A program made the translations under genes and the position numbers. Positions 10,103 to 21,316 of a DNA stretch of 64,000 bases are shown here, one piece after another (the first letter of the stretch is position 1; the number at the start of each line of letters is the position of its first letter). The stretch comes from Cladocopium goreaui (lineage: Eukaryota > Sar > Dinophyceae > Suessiales > Symbiodiniaceae). The notes under the pieces were generated by a model, which worked only from the letters and a program-made list of their open reading frames with translations, had not been told where the DNA came from and searched no databases. The DNA is taken from assembly GCA_947184155.2 (NCBI GenBank), contig CAMXCT020000497.1, forward strand, positions 1 through 64,000, written 5' to 3'.

Positions 10103-11246
10103 CCCCGGCCGCAATTCGTCTTCGAAAACTTGCGCTCTCATAGAGATGCGCAAGGCGCACCAGTGTAGACCAGAATCTTTCGACCCCAAGAACACATGGT
10201 TTGCGAATTAAACCCAACTGGTGATTGCAGCATTTTATACGTAGGGCGGCTTGATTGCAACATACCCCAGCTCTGTGTTTGCTGGCCAAGTACCGTCTTT
10301 CAACATGAAACGCAGAACTGTTGGCCTCAAGGGCATCCCCGCACATAATTTGAATGGCCCATCGAGCATTTTCTAGTGAAGGAGTGGTTTGAGGCAGACC
10401 AAGAGATTGCAATTTCCGGCCCATACCCCGAGCGCCAGAAATCAAATACGATGTGTAAGCTTCGTGGAGGTTCACCGCATCTGGCGTGTTCAGGATTGTC
10501 GTTGGACAAGGAATTGCCAAGCAGTCCCACTTGGAAGAGCCATCTTCACCATCATATGTGACAATACAATTTTGAACTTGATTCATTACTGTGCAACAAA
10601 TACTTGGGTCCGCCTTGTTTGGGCCCTTCATACGGGTGTTGGTGTCGTCAGGCATAATGGTATTGATCACATATTTTGCGTTCTTTCCCTCAGAACAGTT
10701 GATCAGCAAGAGGCCTTCCAAAAACCGCGCTAAACAGCACAATAAGCTCCAGGTGCAACGTGACCTGGCACGTGAAACCCGTTTATCAACATTCTCGGAC
10801 AAGACTTCATACCCCTGAGCAATTGTAGAGGCATAGTGTACACGGGGCGTCAAATACATCTGTTGGATTTCTTTGAGAACTTCACCAGGAACCCCGTTGA
10901 CTTGGACGGAAGCAGAACTCCTTGCAGTCTCATACCTCTTGGCTGTCTTAGACACCAAGGATGCATTTCTAGCTTTTTGGGTTTGCTTCAAACGCTTAAA
11001 TTCAAGCATTGAGTCTGGGTTTTGTATCCGCATCGGAACGTCCTCACCGACAGGTTCATCTGCGAAGAACTTGCTCAACGGCATGGCTTCACTCTTGCGC
11101 CATGTGTTAGCCAAGTGAGTTTGTTGCCTGACATCAATTGGCATTTTGACACTACTGACTGCAAAATCAAATCTGAAAAGATTTTGACCCAGGAGTCCTG
11201 GGTGGTTAAACAACAAAAGCAAAGTAACAACCATATATTCAAACAT
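10103..11246 (-). CDS. Nested gene, first recognised exon (unknown family)
   Basis: The coding frame runs on the minus strand from about 11175 (after a …cttttcag acceptor) to 10103, where GTAGTG is a phase-0 donor. The preceding MFEYMVV… codons are probably intron read-through. The product is a ~355-residue segment without an obvious domain: basic N-terminal part (KRLKQTQKARNASLVSKTAK), then Cys-rich stretches (TWSLLCCLARF, ICCTVMNQVQN), then GLIRKPCVLGVERFWSTLVR near the end. Taken with the next exon, the phase-0 join reads naturally through FRRRIAAG and EMETWRKRS. Upstream lies the DNA methyltransferase motif IV exon, so this gene is inside the methyltransferase intron in the same orientation. 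It could be a mobile-element gene or a duplicated host family; no transposase or reverse transcriptase motif is visible. Confidence 0.6.
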
Positions 11247-11259
11247 CGACTCATTTTCT

Positions 11260-12980
11260 CAGGTTCCCGACCTGGATGTCGTAATGAAAAATTGGAACCG
11301 CAAATTGTACTACAGCTACTGTTTCGGCTAGTTCTGTGATTTCGACACGTTTGGCTCAGCTTCCCTGAAAAGTGAACCACTGGCTGGTTCAGCAAAATGG
11401 ATTTTGATAAAAGCGATTTTGGGGGCTACAATTTGGGCTAGCTCATAGTCAGTTTCCGCTTTGCTCGGATCCCTTGGATGTGTTAACTTAACCCTCTTTG
11501 CTGACATGGGTTACCAGCCAGCCAGCTATTGCTCCATCCGCTACCAGCTTTCACAACAGGTGCTGGTTTTGGATTTAAAATCAACTACATACCGTAATTC
11601 TCGGGCCGATAACATTATATATTATATATATTCCGTCCATCATTTCTCTGATGATACCTGAAGCAGGATTGCCGCTATATAGTTGCAAGTTACAGGTTGT
11701 AAAGAAGCTATTTGCCTATGGAATCCCCGTAGGAACCACTAAACCTTGACATGGAATCCCCGTAGGAACCACTAAACCTTGACCCAGTGGTTGGACCCTG
11801 GTTCAACATAACAATCGCTTGCCTTCCGAGGCTGTGTGGTGAATCAAATCATGAACAAGAAACTATATGAACGTTGGGACATCGAGTGTCTTGAGGCTTT
11901 AGCTGATGATAATTTGCGGAAAGGAAATGGATCCATTTTTTTCTGGAGAGAACGGAATGGTTGATGTTTGTACAGGTCACTGTGACGTGCTTGGCCTGAG
12001 GATTGGTGAGCTTCGACCAAAAGCCCTTTTATCTGGCCTTGTACTCCTTGAAGAAGTCACCATTGCTGCCAGATGGGAAAGGTCTGTAGATACCCATCAC
12101 CTGCGTCGTATATAGGAACAGAGGACTTCCCAAATCGGCTGTAAATGACAGAGCGCGCATGTCTTCCACACAGCTTGAATGCGTGTCACGGAAAGCTACT
12201 TTGCATCACACTACCACATCGCCTCGGGTCTAGGTTACCTTACCTACAGCTTACCGACTCAATTGTTGGCGCTGGATTGCAAAGAAAGAAAGCCTTGCCA
12301 AAACAATAATGGGCAAAAAACCTACAACCTAGCCGTCAATGAGAAACTTTCAATATCAAAATAAATGTGATTCATACATACTCGTACCGAACCGGGATTC
12401 GATGATATTGATTTTCCCGATGTGCAGATCCGTACCACAGACCATACCATGAACATATCATTGTCTCCACGCCTGCTCCATCAGCACCACCCCTGGACGC
12501 CGATGTCCTTAGTATATACAGAAGCAGAGCGACGTATGTAATTCGATGATGTTATAGTAATGTATCATTTATTTTGCAAAGTTTCGAAGTAGGGGCGCCC
12601 CAAGCTTTAGATCTTTTATGTATTTCGGATTAGAAAAATATAAGTTAGTTATAAGATATAAGTTGGTATAGAAGATATGGATATTGCGGCGCCCGTGCTT
12701 TGAGACACCCCCATGTGTGCCAGCTAGTTATGTAGGATTCGTCTCTGTATTTGGTATCATTTCGAATGTTTTAGTCGGCATGACACGATTGAGAGAAAAC
12801 CTCCTATGATATATTGACTGTTGCGAACCACACGAACAGGTTGCATCACATCTGCACTGGACCGATTGTACTGGCACCGGAGAACTGAATCAGCGAGTTT
12901 ACCAAAAAGGGTGGAGCCACCGACAATTCAAATTAGTTGTGTTTCTTTCCAGATAGCCAAGGTTCTGATATGCCGGGATC
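11260..12980. other. Intron between methyltransferase motif IV exon and nested gene
   Basis: No exon could be supported. The one structured item is a perfect 33 bp tandem duplication at 11718-11783 (ATGGAATCCCCGTAGGAACC…), listed separately. A GC-rich short motif (GGGGCGCCCC region near 12.59 kb and GGCGCCCG near 12.69 kb) flanks an AT-rich 90 bp core, but no clean element ends were found. Confidence 0.4.
11718..11783. repeat. Perfect 33 bp direct duplication
   Basis: Two adjacent identical 33 bp copies (11718-11750 and 11751-11783), starting ATGGAATCCCCGTAGGAACC and ending CTTGAC. Confidence 0.95.
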
Positions 12981-12984
12981 CATT

Positions 12985-13639
12985 GAGAAATGGAATCGCA
13001 TCAGCGCATTGGAAGGGATTGTAGTTGATGCTCTTCTTCTTCGCCCGGTTTCCATTTAAAATGGAATAAGGGCAACACGGTGGCCCGAATGCGAAAATTT
13101 CCTCACAGGGGTCATGAGGTATAAAATGCATGGTTTCGATCTGAGACATGGTGTTCCACTATATACTACGACTATACTACGACTATACTACTATATACTA
13201 CTACATACTACATACTACAAAATACATACTACATACTACATACAACCTACAATATACTACATACTACATACTACGACTACTACTACGACTACTACTACTA
13301 CGACTACTACTACGACTACTACTACGACTACTACTACGACTACTACTACGACTACGACTACGACTACTACTACGACTACTACTACGACTACTACTACTAC
13401 TACCACCACCACCACCACCACCACCACCACCACCACCACCACTACCCCTACCCCTACCCCTACCCCTACCGCTACCGCTACCGCGACCGCTACCGCGACC
13501 GCTACCCCTACCGCTACCACTACCACTACCACTACCACTACTGCTACTACTGCTGCTGCTGCTGCTACTACTACTACTACTACTACTAGTACTACTACTA
13601 CCACCACTACTGCTACTACTGCTACTGCTACTACTACTG

Positions 13640-13671
<32 letters not shown>

Positions 13672-15811
13672 ACTACCACGACTCCTCCTACTACTACTCA
13701 CGTTGTAGTATTGTCTCGAATATATGGTAGTCAGTTTCATTTTATTGCAGCCTAGTCTAGTAACTAGTATCTACTTTGAATGTCCTTGGGGTGTTCATAA
13801 GCCAAAATTTCGTACCATTGCCACATTCAGTACGCACAGTCATGGCTTCATGATACTTGGATGGACATCCCAGTTGTAGTAAGTGGCAATGGCCGTTATC
13901 TTGCCCAGTTACTTGGCGGATACCCGGATTTTCACACCAGGTAAAAAAGCCATATATCATTTAAATATCTCCATAAAACTTGGATGCCCCGCCAAATATG
14001 CTTTGAACCTAACATTACGTGTAGTTGCATGATGTACTGTCCATTACAAAGCCCCCAAATGTCATCGATTCAACATGGATCATCATTGGATGCGTTTCAT
14101 ATCGTTTGCAGAACGGCCTGATCAAAAAGAAGCACGACTGCGGATTTTGTTTGGAACACAGTCTTGGTAGTTTGATGCCATGACCTGATCACTTTCAGAT
14201 CGCAATGGCCATGATGTCACTGAAGTCACGCTATCAGATATAAAAGTGTCTGGTGCACAATGTAGTCTGGTCCCGTGATAGCCCGCTTTCTGTCGCCATT
14301 GGCTATCTGTTATTTTGGTCACTTTTGAGATTAAGCAACTTTGTCAGGTCTGGCCTCTGCGTCAGGTACCAAATGACATCGCTTCTCATGCAAAACGCAA
14401 TGCCCACCAGTTACACCGAAGGCAATGTCGTCATGCACGTGCACAACTTGGTTCGTTCACCAGAATCAGCATATGTCAAGAGACAGACGCTCTGGGCACG
14501 TATTTATCATGAACGCATAACCGGGGCTGCCAAAAACGCATTGGTTCTTTTAAACGTACCAACCTTTCGCAAGGAAAATGACTTGACCTGATTGAGCTTA
14601 CTTTTTTCTGGCTGATTTGTGATCATTCGCGCATTTCATGACTGATAGTCGCACTGGCCACCAACAACTGGCAGAACTACCAGGATTTAGTACGAACTCT
14701 TTAGGCCAAGGAACGGTGAGGCTTGTAGTTCTGGAGAATGAACTGTTGCTTGGCTGGGTTGATCTCCATCACAGAAGAGCGGAAGCCGATCGAGATGTTG
14801 TAGTCTGCCAAAGTCTCTGCAATTTCTCTCCTGATGCGGAGACTGAAACTGAATGGTAGGCAATAGGCAACAAATTAATAGTAGAAAGTGAAAATCTAGG
14901 ACTTGGATAGATGCTCAGATCTTGTGATGGAAAAGATGTTTCCTAAAGACAAAAAATCCGGATTGAATTCAGGTTGGTATGTTGCCAAGGTAATGCAAAA
15001 ATCATCTAGTGCGAACTCAGAAGGCCAGTCCAGACATGTAACAAAGGGACAAACAATATGCACCCAGTGGCAACAGAGTAAATTTTCACCAGGTCAAAAA
15101 TTGAACGCTGCTAGACTGATGCCATCCAAACTGTGAGTCCCATTCTTGGTGTAAACGGTGATGTTACGATGTCCCCATTGTGTGGCAGGCAAGTACAAGT
15201 TATAAGCCATTTGTTTTGTTTGACCCACATGGATAGACTATCCAACGCCCTCCCTCCCATCCACAACACTATCCACCCTTCCGCAACGCAGATAAGAAAT
15301 AAATTAGTTAGTGAAGCCTGCTGCAGCCTCACAAAAAAATGCCCCTACACAATGATTTTGTTCGCTCTAAGGGTCGCAGCAACTAACATGCATTATAGTA
15401 TGCATATTCTATGTATCTGGAAACACATAATATATGTAAACATATGATATGTATAATATTTTTGATTTATGATTTATGATTTATATATTATTACTTTACT
15501 TTATCAAGATAAATCAGGTTCTTGAAAACAGAAAGCCAATGAATCAACAACCCAAATCAACACCGTTCGTTTGTAGAGGTCGACTTCGCGAAGGTGCTTA
15601 TTCATTTTTTAGTGTCTATGATTCTGTCCATGTCCAAAACCTGATATCTGAATTCATCTCTCTTGGGTGAGTAGAACCTTTACTGTGCACTGTGCACCTT
15701 TGTTTTGTGGGTAGCTGCAAGACAAGATTCATGATATAAGTTCCTGTCCCAGCACCAGCGCAGCCTTCCACCAATGTCACGGTTTGCACCGCTCTGCGGG
15801 CACGCTTTTGC
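12985..15811 (-). CDS. C5-cytosine DNA methyltransferase, 5' exons (motifs I, II, IV)
   Basis: Three minus-strand exons are called. Exon 15811-15698 has acceptor …acctag and donor GTGCAC. It encodes VTLVEGCAGAGTGTYIMN, matching the Gly-rich S-adenosylmethionine-binding motif I. Exon 14848-14715 has acceptor …attcag and donor GTTCCT. It encodes GFRSSVMEINPAKQQFILQN, matching motif II with its acidic ME residue that contacts the cofactor ribose. The exon from 13140 to roughly 12990 has acceptor …gtctcag. It encodes EIFAFGPPCCPYSILNGNR, matching motif IV with the catalytic Pro-Cys. Order and strand fit a single C5-methyltransferase that continues with the exons at 3.66-2.36 kb. The residue after PC is Cys rather than the usual Gln. 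The motif matches are direct. Linking both halves across a 9.3 kb intron with a gene inside is inference; phase between exons two and three was not resolved. Confidence 0.65.
13158..13695. repeat. Trinucleotide/hexanucleotide tract (TAC, GAC, CAC, CCCTAC)
   Basis: A 540 bp low-complexity block shifts from TACTACATA to (GACTACTAC)n, (CAC)n, (CCCTAC)n, (CGCTAC)n and (TACTGC)n. All four open frames over 120 codons here are repeat artefacts (poly-Thr, Leu/Arg, Val/Ala, Ser/Arg). It abuts the 5' side of the motif IV exon, inside the intron. Confidence 0.95.
13760..14700. other. Intron with a possible plus-strand recombinase-like fragment
   Basis: A 112-codon plus-strand frame at 14253-14591 contains IGYLLFWSLLRLSNFVRSG. 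This faintly recalls the hydrophobic 'LLRxSN' helix of Crypton-type tyrosine recombinases. No catalytic Arg/His/Tyr set was found. I regard it as an unproven fragment within a methyltransferase intron. Confidence 0.2.
15539..15668 (+). CDS. Candidate plus-strand first exon
   Basis: An ATG opens a 43-codon stretch that ends at a canonical GTGAGT donor at 15669. The peptide (MNQQPKSTPFVCRGRLREGA, then YSFFSVYDSVHVQNLISEFI) has normal composition. No downstream plus-strand exon was identified, and the surroundings belong to a minus-strand gene, so it may be fortuitous. Confidence 0.25.
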
Positions 15812-16565
15812 CTAGGTTTGTAAGATGCTTGCGGGTGCAGTGCCAGTTTTCATTGGAGATATTTTTAGAGTGCCAGGTTTCACTGCAGATATCTTTGTAT
15901 TAAACACAAACATGTACTGTTGCTATTCACTGCTTTATCCCAACTTATGGGGGCTATTATTGCCGTACCTATACCGTCATAATTGGTTTTATACCCATGA
16001 CTCCATGACTCAAAAAAACCAATTGCGCTCCCAAGTAGGATACGATAGGGTATCCTACTCTCTGGAATATTTTTCCTAGGAACAAAGACATGACATGTGA
16101 CATGACGCAACTGACATGACAACACGCGGAATAACAAGACCAGATGCCAGATACAGTCTAAATCGTCATGCGACTTGAGATGATCGGGCGTCGCGAATAC
16201 TTAACCAACAGCTAATCACGCATCCAAGCTGCATCTTGTGGACCCCAACGATGTTGCAGTATTTGTCCGCCCAATCCAGAAAAGATAGCTTGTCGGCATC
16301 CTGGTCGACGTGTAGTGCTTCTCGCGCATTCCTTAATTAGTTAGTTTCAGTTTTCGCTAGAGTTCGTTGCTAGTAACATCGCGTAGAACGCGCGGGAATT
16401 AACAAGACTCAAATGTGACTACCATCCGTGGGCATATGCCCATCATTGACTGAAGTAGCTTCGACAAAAGGAATCCGAAATACATAGACAGTCTTAACCA
16501 CAGAGACCACAAAAATATCACCACCTTTCTGCTACTACAAAAGTAATCGACCCAGCCGACCGCAC

Positions 16566-16731
16566 ATACGCAGCACAACAAGGTATAAGCGCAGAATAAA
16601 ATAATCTGAGGTTCTTCTTCTCAGGTGCAGGGCTGCTGAAAATCTGGCTCACCAGATCCATATCTGAACTGGTCTCATCATCACTGTCATGGCTGAAGCT
16701 CAGACGACCCGGCATTCTTGATGGCAACGCC
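16566..16731 (-). CDS. Candidate first exon upstream of the methyltransferase
   Basis: A minus-strand ATG at about 16731 opens MALPSRMPGRLSFSHDSDDE, followed by an acidic/serine segment (SSDMDLVSQIFSSPAPEKKN). It runs to a strong GTATGT donor near 16566. The acidic, disordered character would suit an N-terminal extension of the nuclear methyltransferase lying 0.75 kb downstream on the same strand, but no homology supports this. Confidence 0.35.
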
Positions 16732-16884
16732 ATTCCAAACACAAACACCAACTGTGAAAAAAGCATCATGATAGACCATGGAGCATGTCCTTTACTTCCT
16801 CTTGATTCAAAAGGGTCTCCTAAACGCGTTCACGGAGCCAAAATAGGGAAGCGGCCGCCGTTTGAAATGCTTGTGCCATGAAGC

Positions 16885-17070
16885 TGGACTTCTTGGTAGT
16901 GATGTTGGAGGGGGTGGGGCTGGGGGAGGAGAGGGGTGGTGGAAGTGGTACATGTGGTGGTTTTTGTGCGCTTGGGCCTAACCTTCGGGGCGTGCTTGCC
17001 TTTCTGGAACTGGTGGTTGTGGCGGTGGTGGTGGTGGTGGTGGTGGGGAAGGGGAAGGGGTTTGTCTAAC
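16885..17070. repeat. G-rich, strand-asymmetric tract
   Basis: The plus strand carries many GGGG and GGTGGTGG runs (GGGGGTGGGGCTGGGGGAGG near 16.91 kb, (GGT)n at 17.02-17.05 kb, GGGGAAGGGGAAGGGG after it). This is compatible with G-quadruplex formation. The minus-strand 126-codon frame over it (His8 tract) is probably an artefact. Confidence 0.7.
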
Positions 17071-17618
17071 ACGTTGGTTTGGGCTGGGTGCGCTGAGTTT
17101 TTTGCTCCTGCGAACTTTGGCTCACCGACCCGGAGGTTGACTTGTTTTTCTGCGTGGTTGTTTCCATGGCTCAGGCTCCAGTAGGGCGGAAATGATTTCA
17201 ATAAATGCATTTTTCATTACTGGCTGGGGTTGTTTTTTCATTGGCTCATTGAACTTTTTGTTTTGGTTCTGGTATATCTGACACGGCTCATGATATGATT
17301 GGCCGATTGTGGCTTATCATATCAAAAAGGTAATGTTGATGCCCGAGGTGCTTGTTTCCACGTAAGAGATTACAAAGTTTAGCCAGGCAACATGTTGGCA
17401 TGTTATGGATGCGCATATCCGATACTGTCATTTTCACATACCCACAATGGGGGCGCACTCTTGAGGCTGAAATCAGTTGGAATCAGTTGGAATCAGCACT
17501 TAATAGCATTTAAGTGTTCTGTTGTTGTTTTCCCTTTAGCTAGCCTTTGTCAACTCATCATCACATGGTCCTCAATATATTGCACATATTATATTCCTTC
17601 AAAATATTGCATGTGTTT

Positions 17619-17680
17619 TGCAAATAGTTCCTGGAACTCTGCAAATAGTTCCTGGAAATCTGCAAATAGTTTCTGGGTCC
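17619..17680. repeat. CAAATAGTTCCTGG minisatellite
   Basis: Three 22 bp copies (CAAATAGTTCCTGGAACTCTG and variants), the same core as at 2.69-2.76 kb. Confidence 0.8.
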
Positions 17681-17737
17681 AAAAGCCAGAAAACAGAAAG
17701 GCCCAAATAAAGAGGCCAACGCCGATAGTAAGATTTA

Positions 17738-17905
17738 CCCATTAAATTTGGTGATTTTCGATAGTTATGTTAGTTTACCAGAGGGTGTCCTCCGGTGTTA
17801 TCAAACGCAGCCAAACGGAAATCCCCAAACTAAATTCTGGGAAAATCACCTATAACTGGTGGATTTTCCAGCAAACCATGTTTGATTGACAGATGGTAAT
17901 AGCAT
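17738..17905. mobile_element. Degraded inverted-repeat (MITE-like) elements
   Basis: The right half of a CCCTCTGG-type element (…ATAGTTATGTTAGTTTACCAGAGGGT) is followed by a second-type element. That one runs from CGGTGTTATCAAACGCAGCC to GGATTTTCCAGCAAACCATG. The same pair of motifs recurs at 25.68, 43.68, 48.2 and 57.27 kb. Confidence 0.55.
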
Positions 17906-18295
17906 GGACTACCATATCTATTTATCTCCATTGTATCCACATTTGAGCTGACAAGACTGCCATATGTGGATATGGGGAATGTAATAGGGATTTAGCATTG
18001 ACAGAAATGTTGACACAGTGGAGATGTCATGAAATGGTTACCATGAGGGTATAACACGATTATAATGGAGATATGTTGTGGTTTCATCTATAGCATCCCC
18101 ATTGAAAAGACGGACTTTCATCATTGAATGTCACGGGATGACATGGGAATTCACCATGAGGTTTGATGGCTTGATGGGGGTATATATTAACAGTCAATGT
18201 TCCTAGGTAGACATGCGCCTGCGTACCTGAGGGTGTTCCCCACCAAAAGCCGTTTCTTATTTTTCCATCTTGGATAATCTTGGATCTTCGATGAG

Positions 18296-18394
18296 GTTTT
18301 GCCAAGATTAGCAAACTGCAGGCTGGATCAACATGCAAAAGAAATCGAAGAAATCAAGAGCAGAATCTTGGCACGGGTCGGCTTTGGACAACCA
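18296..18394 (+). CDS. Four-exon plus-strand gene, exon a (unknown function)
   Basis: 33 codons, phase 0 to phase 0, between …cgatgag and GTAGGA. The peptide is amphipathic and helical (HAKEIEEIKSRILARVGFGQ). Its phase agrees with exon b at 20139-20187. It is the first exon I could link; earlier exons probably exist upstream but were not recognised. I do not recognise the family. Confidence 0.45.
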
Positions 18395-18639
18395 GTAGGA
18401 CATGATGGTCCACCTTATCCATCAGTGCGTGTCAGAAGTGAAACCTGACAAGGGTCGGATCAGGGATACATGGGAACCCAAGGATGAAACAATGGGACAG
18501 TTATGACCAGCATCAAGGCGACAAAGGTACTCATAAGCGCACAAGCTTATATATAATGTATACATGGTGTATGCATTATATACTTATTACATCTTATTAC
18601 ATTCATTGTACGTATGTATATATTTAATACACGCATGTA

Positions 18640-18785
18640 TACAATTGTAAGTAAATGTATATATATATATATATTTATATTTATCTATACATACATGCAT
18701 ACATATTTACATACATACATACATACCTACCTACATACATACATTCATACATATATATATATATATGTGTGTGTGTGTGCGCAGG
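18640..18785. repeat. TATA / CATA / TG microsatellite
   Basis: (TA)n, (CATA)n with ACCT variants, then (TA)n(TG)n within an intron of the plus-strand gene. The overlapping Tyr-Ile open frames are spurious. Confidence 0.9.
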
Positions 18786-18789
18786 TTGC

Positions 18790-20138
18790 ATGCAATGCAT
18801 AGCGGTGTCAGCTCTGCATCAATTATGTCCTGAATTAAATGCATACTGTATCATATCATAGACGATGTACCGTCCAAAACTAAACCTGGCAATGGAAAAT
18901 CATGGAAACCACCTGTCTGTGTGTGTGCGTGCGTGCATGCGATCTTCGGGGTGGATTGCCCTGTGTATCTTTTGCCTCCCAAAATGCATTGCGCCATCTA
19001 CAGTGCGCAGTTTAGTGTGTGTGTGAGCCACATGGCTTTGCATATGGCTGCATTGAGTTTGAAGATGGCAGCTCCACCGGCAGTAGCCCTGGTGCAAAAT
19101 TTGGTGAGAATCAAAGGAAAAAGAAAGCAATCGCTATTTACCAGAAATAGCGATGCTATGCAGGGCCGCGCCATCTGCCAAAAATAGCGATTTTACGGCC
19201 AGGCTGCGCCATCTCCCGTCGCTTTTTTTTTTCGCCATCTATGTTCACCCCGGTGTATTACATAGAATATATAAAATGATTAACGGACAAGTTTGTAATT
19301 TCCAGCCAGCCGCCATGTTTAATCACCAGAGAGTACCCCACCCAGATGACACGTATTGTCAGAGTCATGTCATATGTGGCTATTGATAACTCTTTAGCTA
19401 TGCTACATACATTACATGCCCCTTACCAATCTCAGAGCTAACTGTAAGGCTGGGACGGCTAGGGGGTTAATTACAAGGTGGTGCCCTGATCAGTTGGCTT
19501 AATATACTATAGTCTGTAGTTATATCATTAAATAAATGAATATATATATATATATGAAGTTAGCATTCAGAACCAACTCATCTAAAAAACTCTTGATTCA
19601 CTATAGAACACCAGAGACTAGCAGAGAATACCACAGAATCCAAAAGAATAGCACAAACATATTTACCATAAACCTTAGAGAACCTGGAAACCACACCGGG
19701 AAACCCATTTCGACCAAGGGAGAGCCTCTCGTGAGATGAGCTGGTGGGAAGCCACCTGGGAGTCTCTTGGCAAGACGTTTGAAGGTTGGGGTTTATGCTT
19801 GGCTTGGGCACTAGGTGGATTGGGAAGCCTGATAACCCCCAAAAGACCTAACATATAGGGTACCATCGATCGACACTGAAAATGTTGCAAATTTCAGGGT
19901 GAAGGATTTGACAGCTTGTCTTGTAGGCCATTGTAGGCTACAACTTGTATGCCTCTTCTCAGATTTCTCAAAACAAATAATGTAGGCAAAAATCTGTTGA
20001 AAGCGTTGCTCTTTCCCCATCAGAGTCACTTTAGTGGGTTGGTTTGAAGAAACGCCATGAGTTTTAAATCGTTTCTTCTAGCTTACAACGGTTTACAATC
20101 AGACATGGGGGACACCATTTCCAGCTCAAGATTTTGAG
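18790..20138. other. Intron of the plus-strand gene
   Basis: No exon was recognised. At 18.98-19.25 kb the motif GCGCCATCT recurs four times among CAAAATGC / AAATAGCGAT motifs, ending in a T10 run at 19.22 kb. This resembles a degraded SINE-like or satellite remnant, but I cannot define its ends. Confidence 0.35.
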
Positions 20139-20187
20139 GTGGATGAATGGGGATCAAGCGGCAGCGGACCGCAACGAAGACCGACAG
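20139..20187 (+). CDS. Four-exon plus-strand gene, exon b
   Basis: A 49 bp exon between …ttttgag and GTGTCT, phase 0 to phase 1, encoding VDEWGSSGSGPQRRPT. It is GC-rich compared with its flanks, as are other exons here. Its phase fits exon a (0) and exon c (needs two bases). Confidence 0.4.
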
Positions 20188-21023
20188 GTGTCTGCAGAGA
20201 CTCTCGGACGGCCTGGGGGACTGCTGGGCCCACAGCAATGCAAAACGCCATGATTTTGGGGGTATGGTTTGAAAGTTTCAAACAAGAACTGTTTAGGAGT
20301 TGGGGGTTCAATTATGAATTATGCATTGTTCTTCAACCATACTTGGGATGATTGGTCGAGGTAACTATATAATTTGTTTGGACGGTTTGAAACCACCAGA
20401 GAACTAATTATCTGAACCAAACATAGTCCAGTGGGAAATATTAATATAGTTATAATACATGAATTTGGGGAATATCACAGACTATCACATGTTTGTTCCT
20501 TGTGTGATATGAGTCCTCAAGAGTGTAACTAGACATGTTGGAAACCCGATTTTGACTGAAGTTCTAGGAATATGACAAAGATCAAGTGGGAAGAACCCAG
20601 GAGAAAGTCAATTCAGAGTCAATTCATATCTTTGGCCCTATACTGCGTCAGTCTTTGCTGCTGGCCAGCATATCTATGTACCGTATGGTCGTAAACTCTA
20701 GCAATGTGTTTTTGGACATCGGGTCATTATATCTACTATCAAAATATATCAAAATCACACAAAGCATGGACTTGGACGCATAGTCGAAGCCTCCTCTTCC
20801 GCGATGGACACACTATTTGCAAATGGTTTGTTGCAAACATTGGTGTTAATACAGACATGTACAATCATATTGGTGGATATGTTCATATATCTCAAAACAA
20901 ACAGAACATCCTGGTTGCCTGGATCCTGGGGTCCCTGGGGTCTCACTGAGGACCAAGAGGCTTCAGTGACCTGGCAGCAGATCATCCTTTCGGATCGGCC
21001 TTACTGACCCATTGGGAACCTAG

Positions 21024-21178
21024 AAATGCCCTGCATTTCTGCTGATCCTGAAGTCAGCTGGAAACTCTCCAGGTCACAACTCTTCTTGACCAAAACTGCT
21101 TGGGAGAGGGCTCAGAAAGAACTCAAGGAGGCTCTCCGTGCTGATCCAAGTTGGATGGGTTCTAGGAGAAGTCCATCT
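21024..21178 (+). CDS. Four-exon plus-strand gene, exon c (DPxxW repeats)
   Basis: 155 bp, two leading bases plus 51 codons, between …acctag and GTTGGT. It encodes two related segments, SADPEVSWKLSRSQLF and EALRADPSWMGSRRSP, joined by a Lys/Glu helix (TAWERAQKELKE). The alternation of a charged helix with a 'DP..W' turn is reminiscent of FF-type domains of splicing factors, but the two-Phe signature is not clear, so I leave the family open. Phase is continuous with exons b and d. Confidence 0.5.
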
Positions 21179-21316
21179 GTTGGTTGCTAAACTGGCTATT
21201 TCATGCACAGAGTCTCTAGATTTTTTTTAGTATGTTTTGTTGAAATTCCATCCATTCCACGATGGATTTTGGTCCAGGTATTTGGATTTCCATGGATTTC
21301 ACCTGGCTTTGTCCAG

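Noticed and set aside
13114..13755. Poly-Thr, Leu/Arg, Val and Ser proteins of 140-213 codons
   Set aside because: All arise from the trinucleotide tract and are open in four frames at once.
14253..14591. Crypton-type tyrosine recombinase
   Set aside because: Only one hydrophobic motif resembles the family; no catalytic residues or flanking domain were found.
16830..17210. His-rich 126-codon protein
   Set aside because: It overlaps the G-rich tract, has a His8 run from (GGT)n and no splice or motif support.
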